DNA of 64,000 bases, taken from positions 1 to 64,000 of the forward strand of contig JALIZF010001406.1 in assembly GCA_029948255.1 (NCBI GenBank). Direction: 5' to 3'. Under the pieces are notes generated by a model. That model saw only the letters and a list, made by a program, of their open reading frames with translations, was not told the DNA's origin and searched no databases. Each line of letters opens with the position of its first letter. The stretch's first letter is position 1. The position numbers and the translations under genes are program-made. The stretch comes from Telmatactis stephensoni (lineage: Eukaryota > Cnidaria > Anthozoa > Actiniaria > Isophelliidae). Of the stretch, positions 32,450-42,514 are shown in pieces.

Positions 32450-33508
32450 ACCAAAGGCCATACGGTTACACTCATAGAATCCCAGCGGATCCACCGTGAA
32501 TGCTGTCTTCTTCTTATCTTCTTCCGCGATTTCCAGCTGCCAATAACCACTCTTTAGATCAAGAGTACTGTACCAGCACGCGCCCGCCATAGCTTCTAAG
32601 GCTTCATCGATTCGAGGAAGAGCATAGGCGTCTTTTACTGTGCGCTCATTCAATTTTCGAAAATCAATGCAGAACCTTAGACTGCCATCACGCTTTCTAA
32701 CCAGGACTACCGGCGAGGAGAACGGGCTATGGGACTCCCGTATGACTCCAGAATCAAGCATATCCTTCAAATGCCCACGCACTTCTTCATATTGAGAGGG
32801 AGGAATTCGTCGGTGTCTTTGTTTGAATGGCGTGCTGTCCAAGAGTGGGATTTCATGCTTAACAGCCGTACAACAACCCAAGTCGTTTGGTCCTTGTGAG
32901 AAGATCTTCTTATTCCAGTTCTCGAGAAATTCCTCTGCTATTACTCTCTGGTCTTGGTCCATAGGAGACTTGCTAAAACTTGCGCTCATCCCTCCACCTG
33001 TAGATGCCTCTACCGTTTTATCTGATTGGTCATCTTTCACTGTGTCACAAACTTCAACCTGTTGTAGAGAGCAGATGACTGTTCCTGGGGGTATTTCAAC
33101 ATCGTGCCCCGATGAGTTGTGGACTTTAACGGGAACCACTGTCTGATCACCATTAAGCTCAATACTTACCAGAGTTGGTATTATCTGCACAGAATCAGCA
33201 AAACAAGAATTTTTCTTCTCTACGAGGACTGGCAATGTAACACCCTTATTACCTGTTTTAATAGATGGCCAAATGACTGTGGTTTCGTTGGCGCGTATCA
33301 GGCAAGATTCTGTTGCATTCGTTCTTAACTTGTAGCTTTTTAGTAGTCTACTAAGTTTTCTACCTTGTCGTGTAAGAAACTGGTATGCCATGCGCCAAGC
33401 CAGATCTGGCTTAACCGCCTGCAAGAACTGGTCACCATGTGAACTCGTACAAATTTCTTTACAACGCCTCATCACGTTCGTCCCTATAACTAGCGGCATA
33501 AATAAGAG
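32450..33508 (-). pseudogene. Gypsy pol fragment: protease end and RT N-half
   Basis: Reads from a protease-proximal region (PLVIGTNV) through a spacer to RT with the expected motifs: a QRHRRIPPSQYEEVRGHLKD region, SPVVLVRKRDGSLRFCIDFR, the LDLKSGYWQ catalytic Asp motif and FTVDPLGFYECNRMAFGL. It stops at the TTAA where LIR-2 entered. Upstream it runs into another inverted-repeat element, and no gag is visible, so the 5′ part is missing. Confidence 0.88.
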
Positions 33509-34096
33509 AGGGAAACTTGTTAATGGGGTGATGATTCCCATCTGTGCTATTTTTAGTAACCAGATGCAGTTTAATGTTCGTCTTACCTTACTCCCGTGCG
33601 TCGCCAAATTGAACGAGTAGAATTTCGCAATTTGAGCTTCATAAAATCACACAATCGATACCAAATTTATTCTAGATTCCACGAAAAACCTATCTGATTT
33701 CCAATTAATAATTTACATCAAAAAATTATAAAAACAAACGAGTTTTTCTCATCTAAATGAGCAAAGATTTTTGAATAAACCAAAGCGCGCGCTCGATGAC
33801 GTGTAGCGCGCGCATTTCCGCTAAAATTTCTTTCAAAAACACAACAAAGTCCTCGACGTTTTTGCCTTGTTTCTCATCAAAATCGTTCCTTTGTAATCAG
33901 AAAGTACACACTTTTAAACTTTGATTTTAACGCTGTTTTTGAAAACTCAAATCTGCACTAAACGGTGATCTGGTTCCGGAAGTGTCAAATGATGACGCAC
34001 GGGAGTAGGGTAAGACGAAAATTAAACTGTATCCGGTTACTAAAAATAGCACAGATGGGAACCATCACGGCGCGCGCCCCATTAACAAGTTTCCCT
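33509..34096. mobile_element. Inverted-repeat element LIR-4 upstream of gypsy protease
   Basis: Arms of about 100 bases, AGGGAAACTTGTTAATGGGG … CCCCATTAACAAGTTTCCCT, including matching inner blocks CACAGATGGGA/TCCCATCTGTG and CGCACGGGAGTA/TACTCCCGTGCG, surround about 370 bases of unique AT-rich DNA. It interrupts the 5′ side of gypsy pol. No clear target duplication. Confidence 0.65.
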
Positions 34097-34195
34097 AGTA
34101 TTTATGCTCTCTTGTTTCAACCCCTTATGAAAATGACCAAATTTGGTTGAAAAGCGGCGAGAAAAAATGTAATAAAAAATCTCTTGAGCACGCGC

Positions 34196-36374
34196 TTAAG
34201 GTAGCTCGGTCTAGTTTTTTTCACGGTCAACTAGCGACGTTTAAACAGCCGTAGCTCCCGCTCCAGAGCGTCTTTTGCCAAGATCTTTTCACACTTGTCT
34301 AGATATAGAATGAAGTTTTTAAAAAAGTATATTTTATTGAAATCCGTTTTATTTTAGTGAAGAAATCATTATGTCGTCTTCTTTACTTCTTTACTCACGA
34401 TAGAGTGGTTCAAAGCACTTCTTCAATGTCGTTACGCTCTGGCAGAACTGAATGTCCTGCATTAGTTAAAACTGAACGCTTTAAAAACTTTGTAACTGTT
34501 AAATATCAACCTTTTTGCCTAGATTAATCCAGCAATGTCTATTTATACTTGATGTCTATTTATACTTGATATCTATATGCATTTGCATTTACGTATTATC
34601 ACGCAAGTGATAATAATAGTTTTCACCGAAATATCTGTACATTAGTCATTAGTCATTAGTCAATTGTACATTGTACATTGTACAATTATTAGTCCTATGT
34701 GTTATAATTTAGGCGCATCAACCTGTAATTCAGCCGTTACACTGCAATGGGTTTGAATAAACTAGATATTATTATTATTATTATTATTAAGCTCATTTTC
34801 GAGAAAAATCGGTCTAAACTTTTAGAGCCATATGTCCAACGGTAAAGTTGTTAGTTAGGTCTACATTCTGAGGAAGTGTCCAGAAAATCGTACTCATAGT
34901 TTTTGAATAAAAACGGTTTTATTTTTTTGTATACAAAAATTCATATGTTTTGTACTATTTACGACAACAACCCACTCTGACAAGATACAACAAAATCCTT
35001 GCTCCCAGTTATTGCCAAGACTTAGTTCTACACTTTCTGTGATTTTCAATAGATTCGGCCAAGACAATGATTTTTAAGAGTGGTACAAGTCATGTAATAT
35101 TTTTGTTCATTTTCTCGCAAAACCTGAAATTTTTGCTTCTGAACGCGCTAATTAAAAAATCGTCGATGAATTTTCTTTTAATTTCCGCTATTAATTATTC
35201 AGAATATGTCCAATTATGGTTCCAAGTTGGTAATCGAAAGAATACCTCTAAGGTGCTCAAATAAAATTTCAAACTTCGGTATATTTGCATTTGCTTCTGC
35301 CGCGGTTGTTTTGCTAAAGCAGTGTTGATTTCGCAGTGTTTGAGTCACACATATTTGCATGCTTTTTCTGTTGTCACATTACGCACGTGCTGATCGACCG
35401 TGCGGAAATATTCAATTCGACGACAGGCTCACAATTCTGCATATTGACAGTTTTTTGACAAAATATCAGCTTGTCTTTGGCGGCGGTGGTTATGCGCCTT
35501 CTTCAACATTTTCTTTCCACAACAGCAATTTTACTAAGACTTCTGTCGTCGAATTGAATATTTCCGTATGGTCGATCAGCACGTGCGTAATGTGACAACA
35601 GAAAAAGCATGCAAATATGTGTGACTCAAACACGGTGAAATCAACACTGCTTTAGCAAAACAACCGCGGCAGAAGCAAATGCAAATATACCTAAGTTTGA
35701 AATTTTATTTAAGCACTTAGAGGTATTCTTTCGATTACCAACTTGGAACCATAATTGGACATATTCTGAATAATTAATAGCGGAAATTAAAAGAAAATTC
35801 ATCGACGATTTTTTAATTAGCGCGTTCAGAAGCAAAAATTTCAGGTTTTGCGAGAAAATGAACAAAAATATTACATGACTTGTACCACTCTTAAAAATCA
35901 TTGTCTTGGCCGAATCTATTGAAAATCGCAGAAAGTGTAGAACTAAGTCTTGGCAATAACTGGGAGCAAGGATTTTGTTGTATCTTGTCAGAGTGGGTTG
36001 TTGTCGTAAATAGTACAAAACATATGAATTTTTGTATACAAAAAAATAAAACCGTTTTTATTCAAAAACTATGAGTACGATTTTTTTGGACACTTCCTCA
36101 GAATGTAGACCTAACTAACAACTTTACCGTTGGACATATGGCTCTAAAAGTTTAGACCGATTTTTCTCGAAAATGAGCTTTAAGTAAAGAAGACGACATA
36201 ATGATTTCTTCACTAAAATAAAACGGATTTCAATAAAATATACTTTTTTAAAAACTTCATTCTATATCTAGACAAGTGTGAAAAGATCTTGGCAAAAGAC
36301 GCTCTGGAGCGGGAGCTACGGCTGTTTAAACGTCGTTAGTTGACCGTGAAAAAAACTAGACCGAGCTACCTTAA
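34196..36374. mobile_element. Long palindromic TTAA element LIR-3
   Basis: Begins TTAAGGTAGCTCGGTC and ends GACCGAGCTACCTTAA, TTAA at both ends. Arms of roughly 830 bases match in inverted orientation and meet at a spacer around 35430–35535. The left arm carries an extra segment of about 400 bases (34388–34790) that the right arm lacks. Termini resemble LIR-1 and LIR-2 (TTAAGGTRGC). The mirrored open frames near 35067 and 35641 are palindrome artefacts. Confidence 0.85.
34388..34790. mobile_element. Arm-specific insertion in LIR-3 with (ATT)n tail
   Basis: The sequence between TCTTTACTT and AAGCTCATTTT in the left arm is absent from the right arm. It ends in GTTTGAATAAACTAGAT followed by an (ATT)n run, the type of 3′ tail seen on SINEs and some non-LTR elements. 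Family not identified. Confidence 0.5.
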
Positions 36375-37460
36375 TGGCGTAGCGATTACGTGACTGCGCG
36401 CGCTCAAAATGCGTAATCTGATTGGCTCTGGCAACTGCAGTCTTTCAACCAACGAGATTTGAGGAAATTGTAATAGTTATGATTATGTGTGTAATATGAC
36501 TGGATATTTTTCGAGTCACGCAGTATTTTGGCGGGATTTAGGCGAGCCAAAATACAAGTTGACTAATAAAATACCATAAGTTATTTATCATCCAACTGAG
36601 CTCAGTTTTAGCCCAAAAGGAGATTTTTCTGAAACCATTTCATTGTCAGCTGTGTCAGGTCATTGACGTTGCGTTATTCAACGTGACCAGCAAGACGATT
36701 TTTGATTGGATAATACCACAAACTAGCCAGTGGTTTAACAAGTTTTCTGACAGGCGTAGTCACGTTCTGTCATCCATGGTCGAATTTTAAACTGACTTCG
36801 TCTGTTTAATGTTAACGTAACAAATGGCTTAAAAGTCTCAAGTCAAGTCGGAAACGAGGTCCAAAAAGAGTTTACTCTTTTGCTATTAATATTTACAATT
36901 AATACTGGAAAGAACATGGCAAGTGATTAGACTAAATATGGTGAATATTTGAAAGAATTTACCGTATTCCAGGTTGAACTTACTGAGCCTTTTGAATACG
37001 GTTTTGTACGAGACAATTATCAGTCATTCATCGGCTGAGATCAAGAGCAAGGTTTTAGCGGAATAGTTTTGTGTCTCATCCCTATGAGGTTTTTGGTCAA
37101 GAAAATAAAGGTATGTTCAGTATTGATATATAAACAAGAGTTATAAACTTGAGCTAGATCGAGGTTTTGTTATTGATTGATTTTATAAGAGTTTCATAAG
37201 ATTGCAAAAACCGATAGGCGATAGCCGGCATTGAGTTTGATTCAAGCGACTTGTATTGACTTCACTTTATGAAATTATTTCATTCAAAAACTATTTTATA
37301 GCTTACTAATTTCGATAACTAGAAAAATCAAAACTTTCACGTTTTCAACTACTTCAAACCTGTCAAACCAGAAAAGAGGAGTAAAAATATCGCTGGATAT
37401 TTTTACTCGCTCCAGTCCTACTCACGCGATATTTTTACTCGTCTATAATGAGTTCGATAA
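36375..37460. other. Non-coding stretch, nothing recognised
   Basis: No gene or element identified. If the gypsy 5′ LTR and gag had been retained they should lie on this side, but neither is recognisable. Confidence 0.35.
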
Positions 37461-37610
37461 TTCTTCTTCTTCTTCTTCTTCTTCTTCTTCTTCTTCTTCT
37501 TCTTCTTCTTCGTCTTCTTCTTCTTCTCCTTCTTCTTCTTCTTCTTCTTCTTCTTCTTCTTCTTCTTCTTCTTCTTCTTCTTCTTCTTCTTCTTCTTCTT
37601 CTTCTTCTTC
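37461..37610. repeat. (TTC)n microsatellite
   Basis: About 50 TTC units with two single-base interruptions (a CGT and a CTCC). It lies on the 3′ side of the adjacent minus-strand non-LTR fragment. Confidence 0.97.
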
Positions 37611-37839
37611 AAACTTTGTTAATCTCTTGTAACTTTTAACTAAAACTTCTACTTGAATCTTGAAGTTTATTTCTACTGTGCAATTTCTAGCACCACTTTC
37701 CTCGTGATTTACTCACTATCCTTCAGCACCGTCTTCTCTGTATTATTTCACAATCCATCATACCTTCGATTTGCACTCAGTTTAGTTTGAAAATTTAGGT
37801 CTGCGCTCTTAGCTTTCCACCTCCCACACATCCAATACA

Positions 37840-38270
37840 CTTTCAACTTGATTCCAGTTGTTCACTCTCTCGTCTTAAATATGCTAATAACTGCATGATA
37901 TTTCTGCAATTTCTCTTTTTCTTTTCTATGCTGCCTTCTTGAAGACATATCATGTCATTCATGTCAATGTAGTTTATCTCTTTATCTTCTAAGATGAGAT
38001 CTGGTCTCCTGTCTTTACATGCCGTTTTCGCATCTTGAATTGAAAATTCCACACCGTTTCCAATCTTTGCTATCCCGAATACTTTTCCTTTTAATTTTCC
38101 CACGTTTTAATTTAGCATACATCATTTCCTCCAAGAGACCAGTCTGCTTTGTCCATTCCACTGCGAGTACCATGGGTGCGTTAATTATTATATATTTTCT
38201 TAAATGTTCTTTCTGGGCTAGTATCATGCATCCTGCCAATAGATGTTGAACGGTCTCTCGATGCTAATGG
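37840..38270 (-). pseudogene. Non-LTR retrotransposon ORF C-terminal fragment
   Basis: Minus-strand reading in two overlapping frames gives TVQHLLAGC…LAQKEHLRK, then VLAVEWTKQTGLL, and RRPDLILEDKEINYIDMNDM. These are hallmarks of the C-terminal region of R2-type LINE polyproteins commonly found in invertebrates. A frameshift near 38020–38100 and an in-frame stop upstream of the zinc-knuckle-like residues make it non-functional. Only the 3′ end remains. Confidence 0.65.
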
Positions 38271-38586
38271 CAAATTTTAATTTAAAACGTCCTTGTCTGC
38301 CAGCGAACAAAGCGGAAAAAAGTAGTCGTAATAAGTGCTTCAAATGGCCAGCAAGAGCATCTCAACCAATCACTGCAACAAATCAGTACAACTCACCGGT
38401 AATAGGAGGCGTTATGCCGCAAGTAGCCTTTCCTGTAACGAGGACAAGTCGAGGCTACTACCCAGGGAGTTATGTTGAAAAAGAAATGATGTGTGTGTTA
38501 TGGCTATGGAAAGTCAGGGTACTGAAGATGCGAATGTTCACTATTGGAAAGGATATATCCTCGATATAAGGATATATGATTAGGAC

Positions 38587-38722
38587 AATAACATGACTTT
38601 TAGAGGGCATATTGTTTATTTGTGGCCCGAGTAGCTTTATTTGCGCCCGAGCGCAGCGAGGGTGCAAATGATACTACAAGAGCCACAAATAAACAATATG
38701 CCCTCTAAAAGTCATGTCATTA
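38587..38722. mobile_element. Hairpin MITE, about 136 bp
   Basis: Arms AATAACATGACTTTTAGAGGG and the inverse …CCCTCTAAAAGTCATGTCATT, with GCATATTGTTTATTTGTGGC inside, enclose a loop containing TTTGCGCCCGAGCGCAGCGAGGGTG. No coding capacity. Confidence 0.75.
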
Positions 38723-39229
38723 TCATTATACAAGGCCAAGTTATTTTCATTAACTTTATTGAAACTTTATTGAAACATATCAATCGATCAATTTGTTTTC
38801 AAAGAATTGGTAATGTACAAAACAATTAAAACTGCAGTTTTTAATATTTTTTGAGTAACTTTTGAATTGTTTACTTGGACTTAATTATTTCCAAAATGAG
38901 GATTAATGATATCCTAAAATTAATGTTCACTCTGTATGAATGATAAAATGAAATCTCGTTCAGTCCTTAACTTTCTAATAATAGTCACTGTCAGTGTCAC
39001 TCTCTATGATTCGAATTCGCCGGCGTTTCTTTGCGATGGTGCCCGCTTCTGTGGCGGGGCTGCACGCTTCCATGGTACACGTTCATAGTCTCTATTTGTA
39101 TGTGTTGTGTACAATTTTGCAATTGGTACGGTTGAGCCAAAGAGATGAACTGATTTTGAAGTGACTGTGAAACAGGGTTAGTACCAGGTACGATAATATG
39201 GCGAGTTGAAGATTCTTCTCGGGCTTGTA

Positions 39230-40132
39230 GGAGGGTCTCAATGGGGTTAAGCGTGAGTCGTGAAACGCTTAAAAAATTAACCGTGAGTCGTGAAAATTCG
39301 AAAAAAGTAATCGTGAGCCGTGAATAATTTTTGTAGCGTGAGCCGTGATTTTCGTTTTTTATAGTGCATTTATGATCTAAAGTCTAGGTGAACTTTCCTG
39401 TTACGCTGGGGCGTGAGACCAATGACATTTGAGCGTTGCCTGGTCTTCCTGGGCGAGTTGACTAGGCGTCAGCCAGGCGCTCACTATGTCACTCTGGTGA
39501 TCTTTGTCCAGGCGTCTCAGTTTTTACTCTCCTCAGTGTGTCAATGATTGACTAACTTGTGTAATTCGTGTGATAGTTTTTGCTTCGACTTGTACTTGTA
39601 CTCGAATACTTAGAAAACTCTTGTGTTTATAAGACCATGTCCGTCATAAGAGGCATGGTAAGCTTCTATCGGACGGGTGAAGAGAAGCCCTGTGAGCGGT
39701 ATAAGGTCCGTTTAAAGATTAATGACCAACCTTTGATCAACGATCTCAAGAGGCAAATAATTGATGACCTGGGCCTCAAGGAACAGGCCAAAACGTTCGG
39801 CTTGGGTTCATTTAAACTCAAGCTATATCGTCTGGCTAAGATGGGCGGAAGGATTGAAAATTTTCGGATTGCTACCCAACAACAGCTTGACTTGGAGTTT
39901 CCATTACTAGTATGTATTAACATTTTTGCCAAAGAGACAAGCAGCCAAAAAAGAAACAGCAATTCAATTTAAAACGAATTTTTTCTTCATGCTATATCGG
40001 AAATTCTTCAAAACGCTTCAGTTAACCGTGATTCGGAAAAATTAACCGTGAGTCGTGAAAAAGCGATTTTTTTAAGCGTGAGTCGTGACTGATACCAACC
40101 CCCCCCCCCCCCCCCCCCATTGAGACCCTCTT
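39230..40132. mobile_element. Transposon with subterminal repeats inside the Crypton gene
   Basis: Terminal inverted repeats (G)AGGGTCTCAATGGGG … CCCCATTGAGACCCT(C), the right one expanded by a poly-C run. CTTGTAG is present on both sides as a probable 7–8-bp target duplication. Clustered subterminal copies of GCGTGAGTCGTGA / CGTGAGCCGTGA sit just inside both ends, a typical transposase-binding arrangement. One open frame of 130 codons lies within. Superfamily not assigned; 8-bp duplication and subterminal repeats are compatible with hAT or KDZ/Zisupton-like elements. Confidence 0.75.
39580..39972 (+). CDS. Uncharacterised frame inside the transposon
   Basis: From the Met at 39637 it encodes a basic polypeptide with balanced composition (RYKVRLKINDQPLINDLKRQ … FKLKLYRLAKMGGRIENF … QQLDLEFPLL), which looks like real protein rather than repeat translation. 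No family is recognised. It could be a captured host exon or the N-terminal exon of the parent transposon protein. It ends in frame at a TAA before the right subterminal repeats. Confidence 0.35.
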   Translation: MLRLVLVLEYLENSCVYKTMSVIRGMVSFYRTGEEKPCERYKVRLKINDQPLINDLKRQIIDDLGLKEQAKTFGLGSFKLKLYRLAKMGGRIENFRIATQQQLDLEFPLLVCINIFAKETSSQKRNSNSI

Positions 40133-41335
40133 GTAGTTCTTGGCCGTGAATACCGGGCTGAAATGCTTCATTCAGTATCTTAGAACATTCTCTCTTTTGT
40201 GCACTTGTATTTTGGTTGATGTAGGGTGTAAGACTTCTTTCGTCTTTGTGCTTTGTGATAGCACATATTTTCTTTGAAGCGACACCTCGTTGGTACAAGG
40301 ATGTGACAGTTGAAACGCGGACACAGTGATTTGTGTACTTTTGGGATAATTCTGCTTTAGCTGAAATTCTTTCCATGATTTTACAGATAGTTTTTTCCAA
40401 GTGGCTCATTTTTAAATCAGAGGTTAATGCCATAATTGCTCCATTCAATGTGTTGTTGGAAGTCTGAAAAAGCGCCTCACTTTCCGGATGATTCTTGCTC
40501 AGGTAGAATTTAAAGACTGCAACTGGATCGAGGGCATTTGAAGTCAGTTTTCTTACGTACGAACATGCAAGTAGACCAGGTCAGACTGTTTAGAACCTCC
40601 TTGGTAATTTTTTATCTTCTCATTTAGTTTCTCTGTGACATAAAGAGATTCTGCATTATCACATTTGATCTCGAAGGAATGTTTTGTCAACTTCGACAGC
40701 TTCTCTACCACGGCGACCAAAACGGTAGCACAGCAAAAACCAGAGAAATTCAATTAACACCTCTCGGTCTATCCAAACACTGTCCTGCTGACCTTTAATG
40801 AAGTATTTATTCAGTTTTTCCATATCTCTAGACTGGATAGATGATTTATGCTTAGGTTTTACGTTCATCTCTTTCGTGAACAGCTTTGCTTTGGCTTCAA
40901 ACATTTTGTTAGCTGACATAAAGTCACTGTCTTGCAAGATGTTTACATTACGGCTAAGAGGAGCCGATGTTATGTGGCGATGTATATGGCTGCTCTTATT
41001 CCTGTCGGGGCGCTTGGAGTCGGTGGCTGTCCTTTCTCGGTTTAACTTCTGCGTAGAACTTTCGTAAAATGTCGTTGAGGTCTTGGGAAGAAATGGTTTT
41101 CAAATCGATATTGATTTTTCGCTTCGTCAACCATGTGTAAAACTTTTTCAGCCCCCATTCAGTTGCTCTCTTTGTGTTCTTTGATTGAGCTTTTTCTTCA
41201 ATTTCGTCATTTCGTCAGACAAGTTGCTCTTGGCACAAATCTGAATTCTGGCTGTTAGTTATGTCAAAGCTTGGAAATTCTTCCATATTGATAAAAGCTG
41301 TCTTCAAGTCGTCTTCAAATAAATATAGCAGCACA

Positions 41336-41605
41336 GCTGTGCTGTGCTGTGCTGTGCTGTGCTGTGCTGTGCTGTGCTGTGCTGTGCTGTGCTGTGCTGT
41401 GCTGTGCTGTGCTGTGCTGTGCTGTGCTGTGCTGTGCTGTGCTGTGCTGTGCTGTGCTGTGCTGTGCTGTGCTGTGCTGTGCTGTGCTGTGCTGTGCTGT
41501 GCTGTGCTGTGTTGTGTTGTGTTGTGTTGTGTTGTGTTGTGTTGTGTTGTGTTGTGTTGTGTTGTGTTGTGTTGTGTTGTGTTGTGTTGTGTTGTGTTGT
41601 GTTGT
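41336..41605. repeat. Two-block pentanucleotide satellite (GCTGT)35(GTTGT)19
   Basis: Pure GCTGT units to about 41510, then pure GTTGT units to 41605, with one sharp junction. It abuts the upstream end of the Crypton reading frame. Confidence 0.97.
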
Positions 41606-41608
41606 TGG

Positions 41609-41746
41609 TTTTGCTTTTTTTTTCACAAGCCTATATTGTACAGCGCTGGTAGTTTGATTGAGCGGTTGAGTGGTTCACGCTAGCTTGAACTTAGTAAACC
41701 AATCAAACTACCGGCGCCGTACAATAGGCTTGAAACAAAAGCAAAA
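41609..41746. mobile_element. Foldback repeat next to the pentanucleotide satellite
   Basis: Arms TTTTGC…CAAGCCTATATTGTACAGCG…CTGGTAGTTTGATTG and their inverse …CAATCAAACTACCGG…GTACAATAGGCTTG…GCAAAA enclose a short loop. Immediately followed by the hammerhead-like motif at 41755. Confidence 0.65.
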
Positions 41747-41754
41747 TCTTCACT

Positions 41755-41799
41755 TGACTCTGAAGATGACTTCCACTCAGGTTGTCGAAACGTCAGTCA
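41755..41799 (+). ncRNA. Hammerhead-ribozyme-like motif (degenerate)
   Basis: TGACT-CTGAAGA … GAAA-CGTC-AGTCA: the outer TGACT/AGTCA pair forms a 5-bp helix I, CTGAAGA fits the CUGANGA core, and GAAACGTC fits the GAAA core plus the minimal ACGU helix III and cleavage site known from Penelope-like retroelements. Helix II would need GAC/GTC with an extra T, so activity is doubtful. Confidence 0.3.
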
Positions 41800-42514
41800 C
41801 ATCAAACAGTCCTTCTCGGAACTACATCCACCCGGATGATCACATTACAAATATTGTTACTTCAACAAATATTGTTACTTCGATAAACATTCATTCACCT
41901 GGGTTCAGACCTTTCTTTACAATACACTCCATTAATTACCAGATCCTAAATTTTCACCCCTAAAAGCAACACCGCTTTTTTTCCGATTGGAGTACCTCCC
42001 CCCGGGATATTACTATCAGATAAATAGCTACTGCGCTATGGGGTTTTCAGTGAGTGGTGGTAGAAATCAGTTGCAAAGGTCTCCTGATACCTTAAAGTCC
42101 TTAAGTTGGTAAGATTGGATTCAGTAGGCACAAAGTCATGCTTGTTCTTTTGATCAAGTAATTCAGCTGCTGTGATTGTGAAATCATCGGATTTTTTAAT
42201 TTGCGTCCCAAGAAAAAAAAGAGCGGGATAGTTGCATTTTTTCGTTACAGAAATATCTGACTCTCCAGGCTGCAGTATAAGGTTTCATGAATGAATACAC
42301 AATCATCAATAGAAACACGCTGAAAAATTGAAGATTCTCTAGATTGGTAGATTAGAATTTTAAGGCAAAACATGTGATAAATTATTCAAATAACGCCCAC
42401 TCATGTGATGAAGGATTTATCATCGATAGTCTAAGCTGTCAAGGTGTGCCCTCTTGACTCGAGATGATATCCTATATATCAAACTAATGGCTATTTTTAT
42501 ATTGTTTATTTCAG
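41800..42514. other. Non-coding stretch upstream of the GPCR exon
   Basis: No gene seen. Ends in a polypyrimidine tract and TTTCAG acceptor for the exon starting at 42515, so the right end is intron. Confidence 0.5.

Larger units (their letters stand above)
38975..41335 (-). pseudogene. Crypton-type tyrosine recombinase (DUF3504-like), broken
   Basis: Reading from 41335 down: an N-terminal core-binding segment (TKRATEWGLKKFYTWLTKRK, then INIDLKTISSQDLNDILRKF), a middle part (SANKMFEAKAKLF…HKSSIQSRDMEKLNKYF), then RFGRRGREAV with the first catalytic Arg. The catalytic end is NHCVR (H-x-x-R), TKHKDERSL and a Tyr in LTPYI. A basic/acidic tail (KKRRRIRIIESDTDSDYY) precedes the stop at 38975. This is the layout of Crypton recombinases and of host genes derived from them (KIAA1958/QRICH1-type). 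Frameshifts near 40550–40950 and about 41000, an in-frame TGA near 41217, and a MITE (39230–40132) inserted before the tail make it a pseudogene. Introns cannot be fully excluded for some frame changes. Confidence 0.75.

Noticed and set aside
37418..37639. Poly-Lys and poly-Leu frames (also poly-Arg/Phe at 59849–60148, Cys/Val at 41261–41683, Cys/Ser at 51661–52027, Ile/Tyr/Leu at 8194–8736)
   Set aside because: Pure translations of microsatellites.
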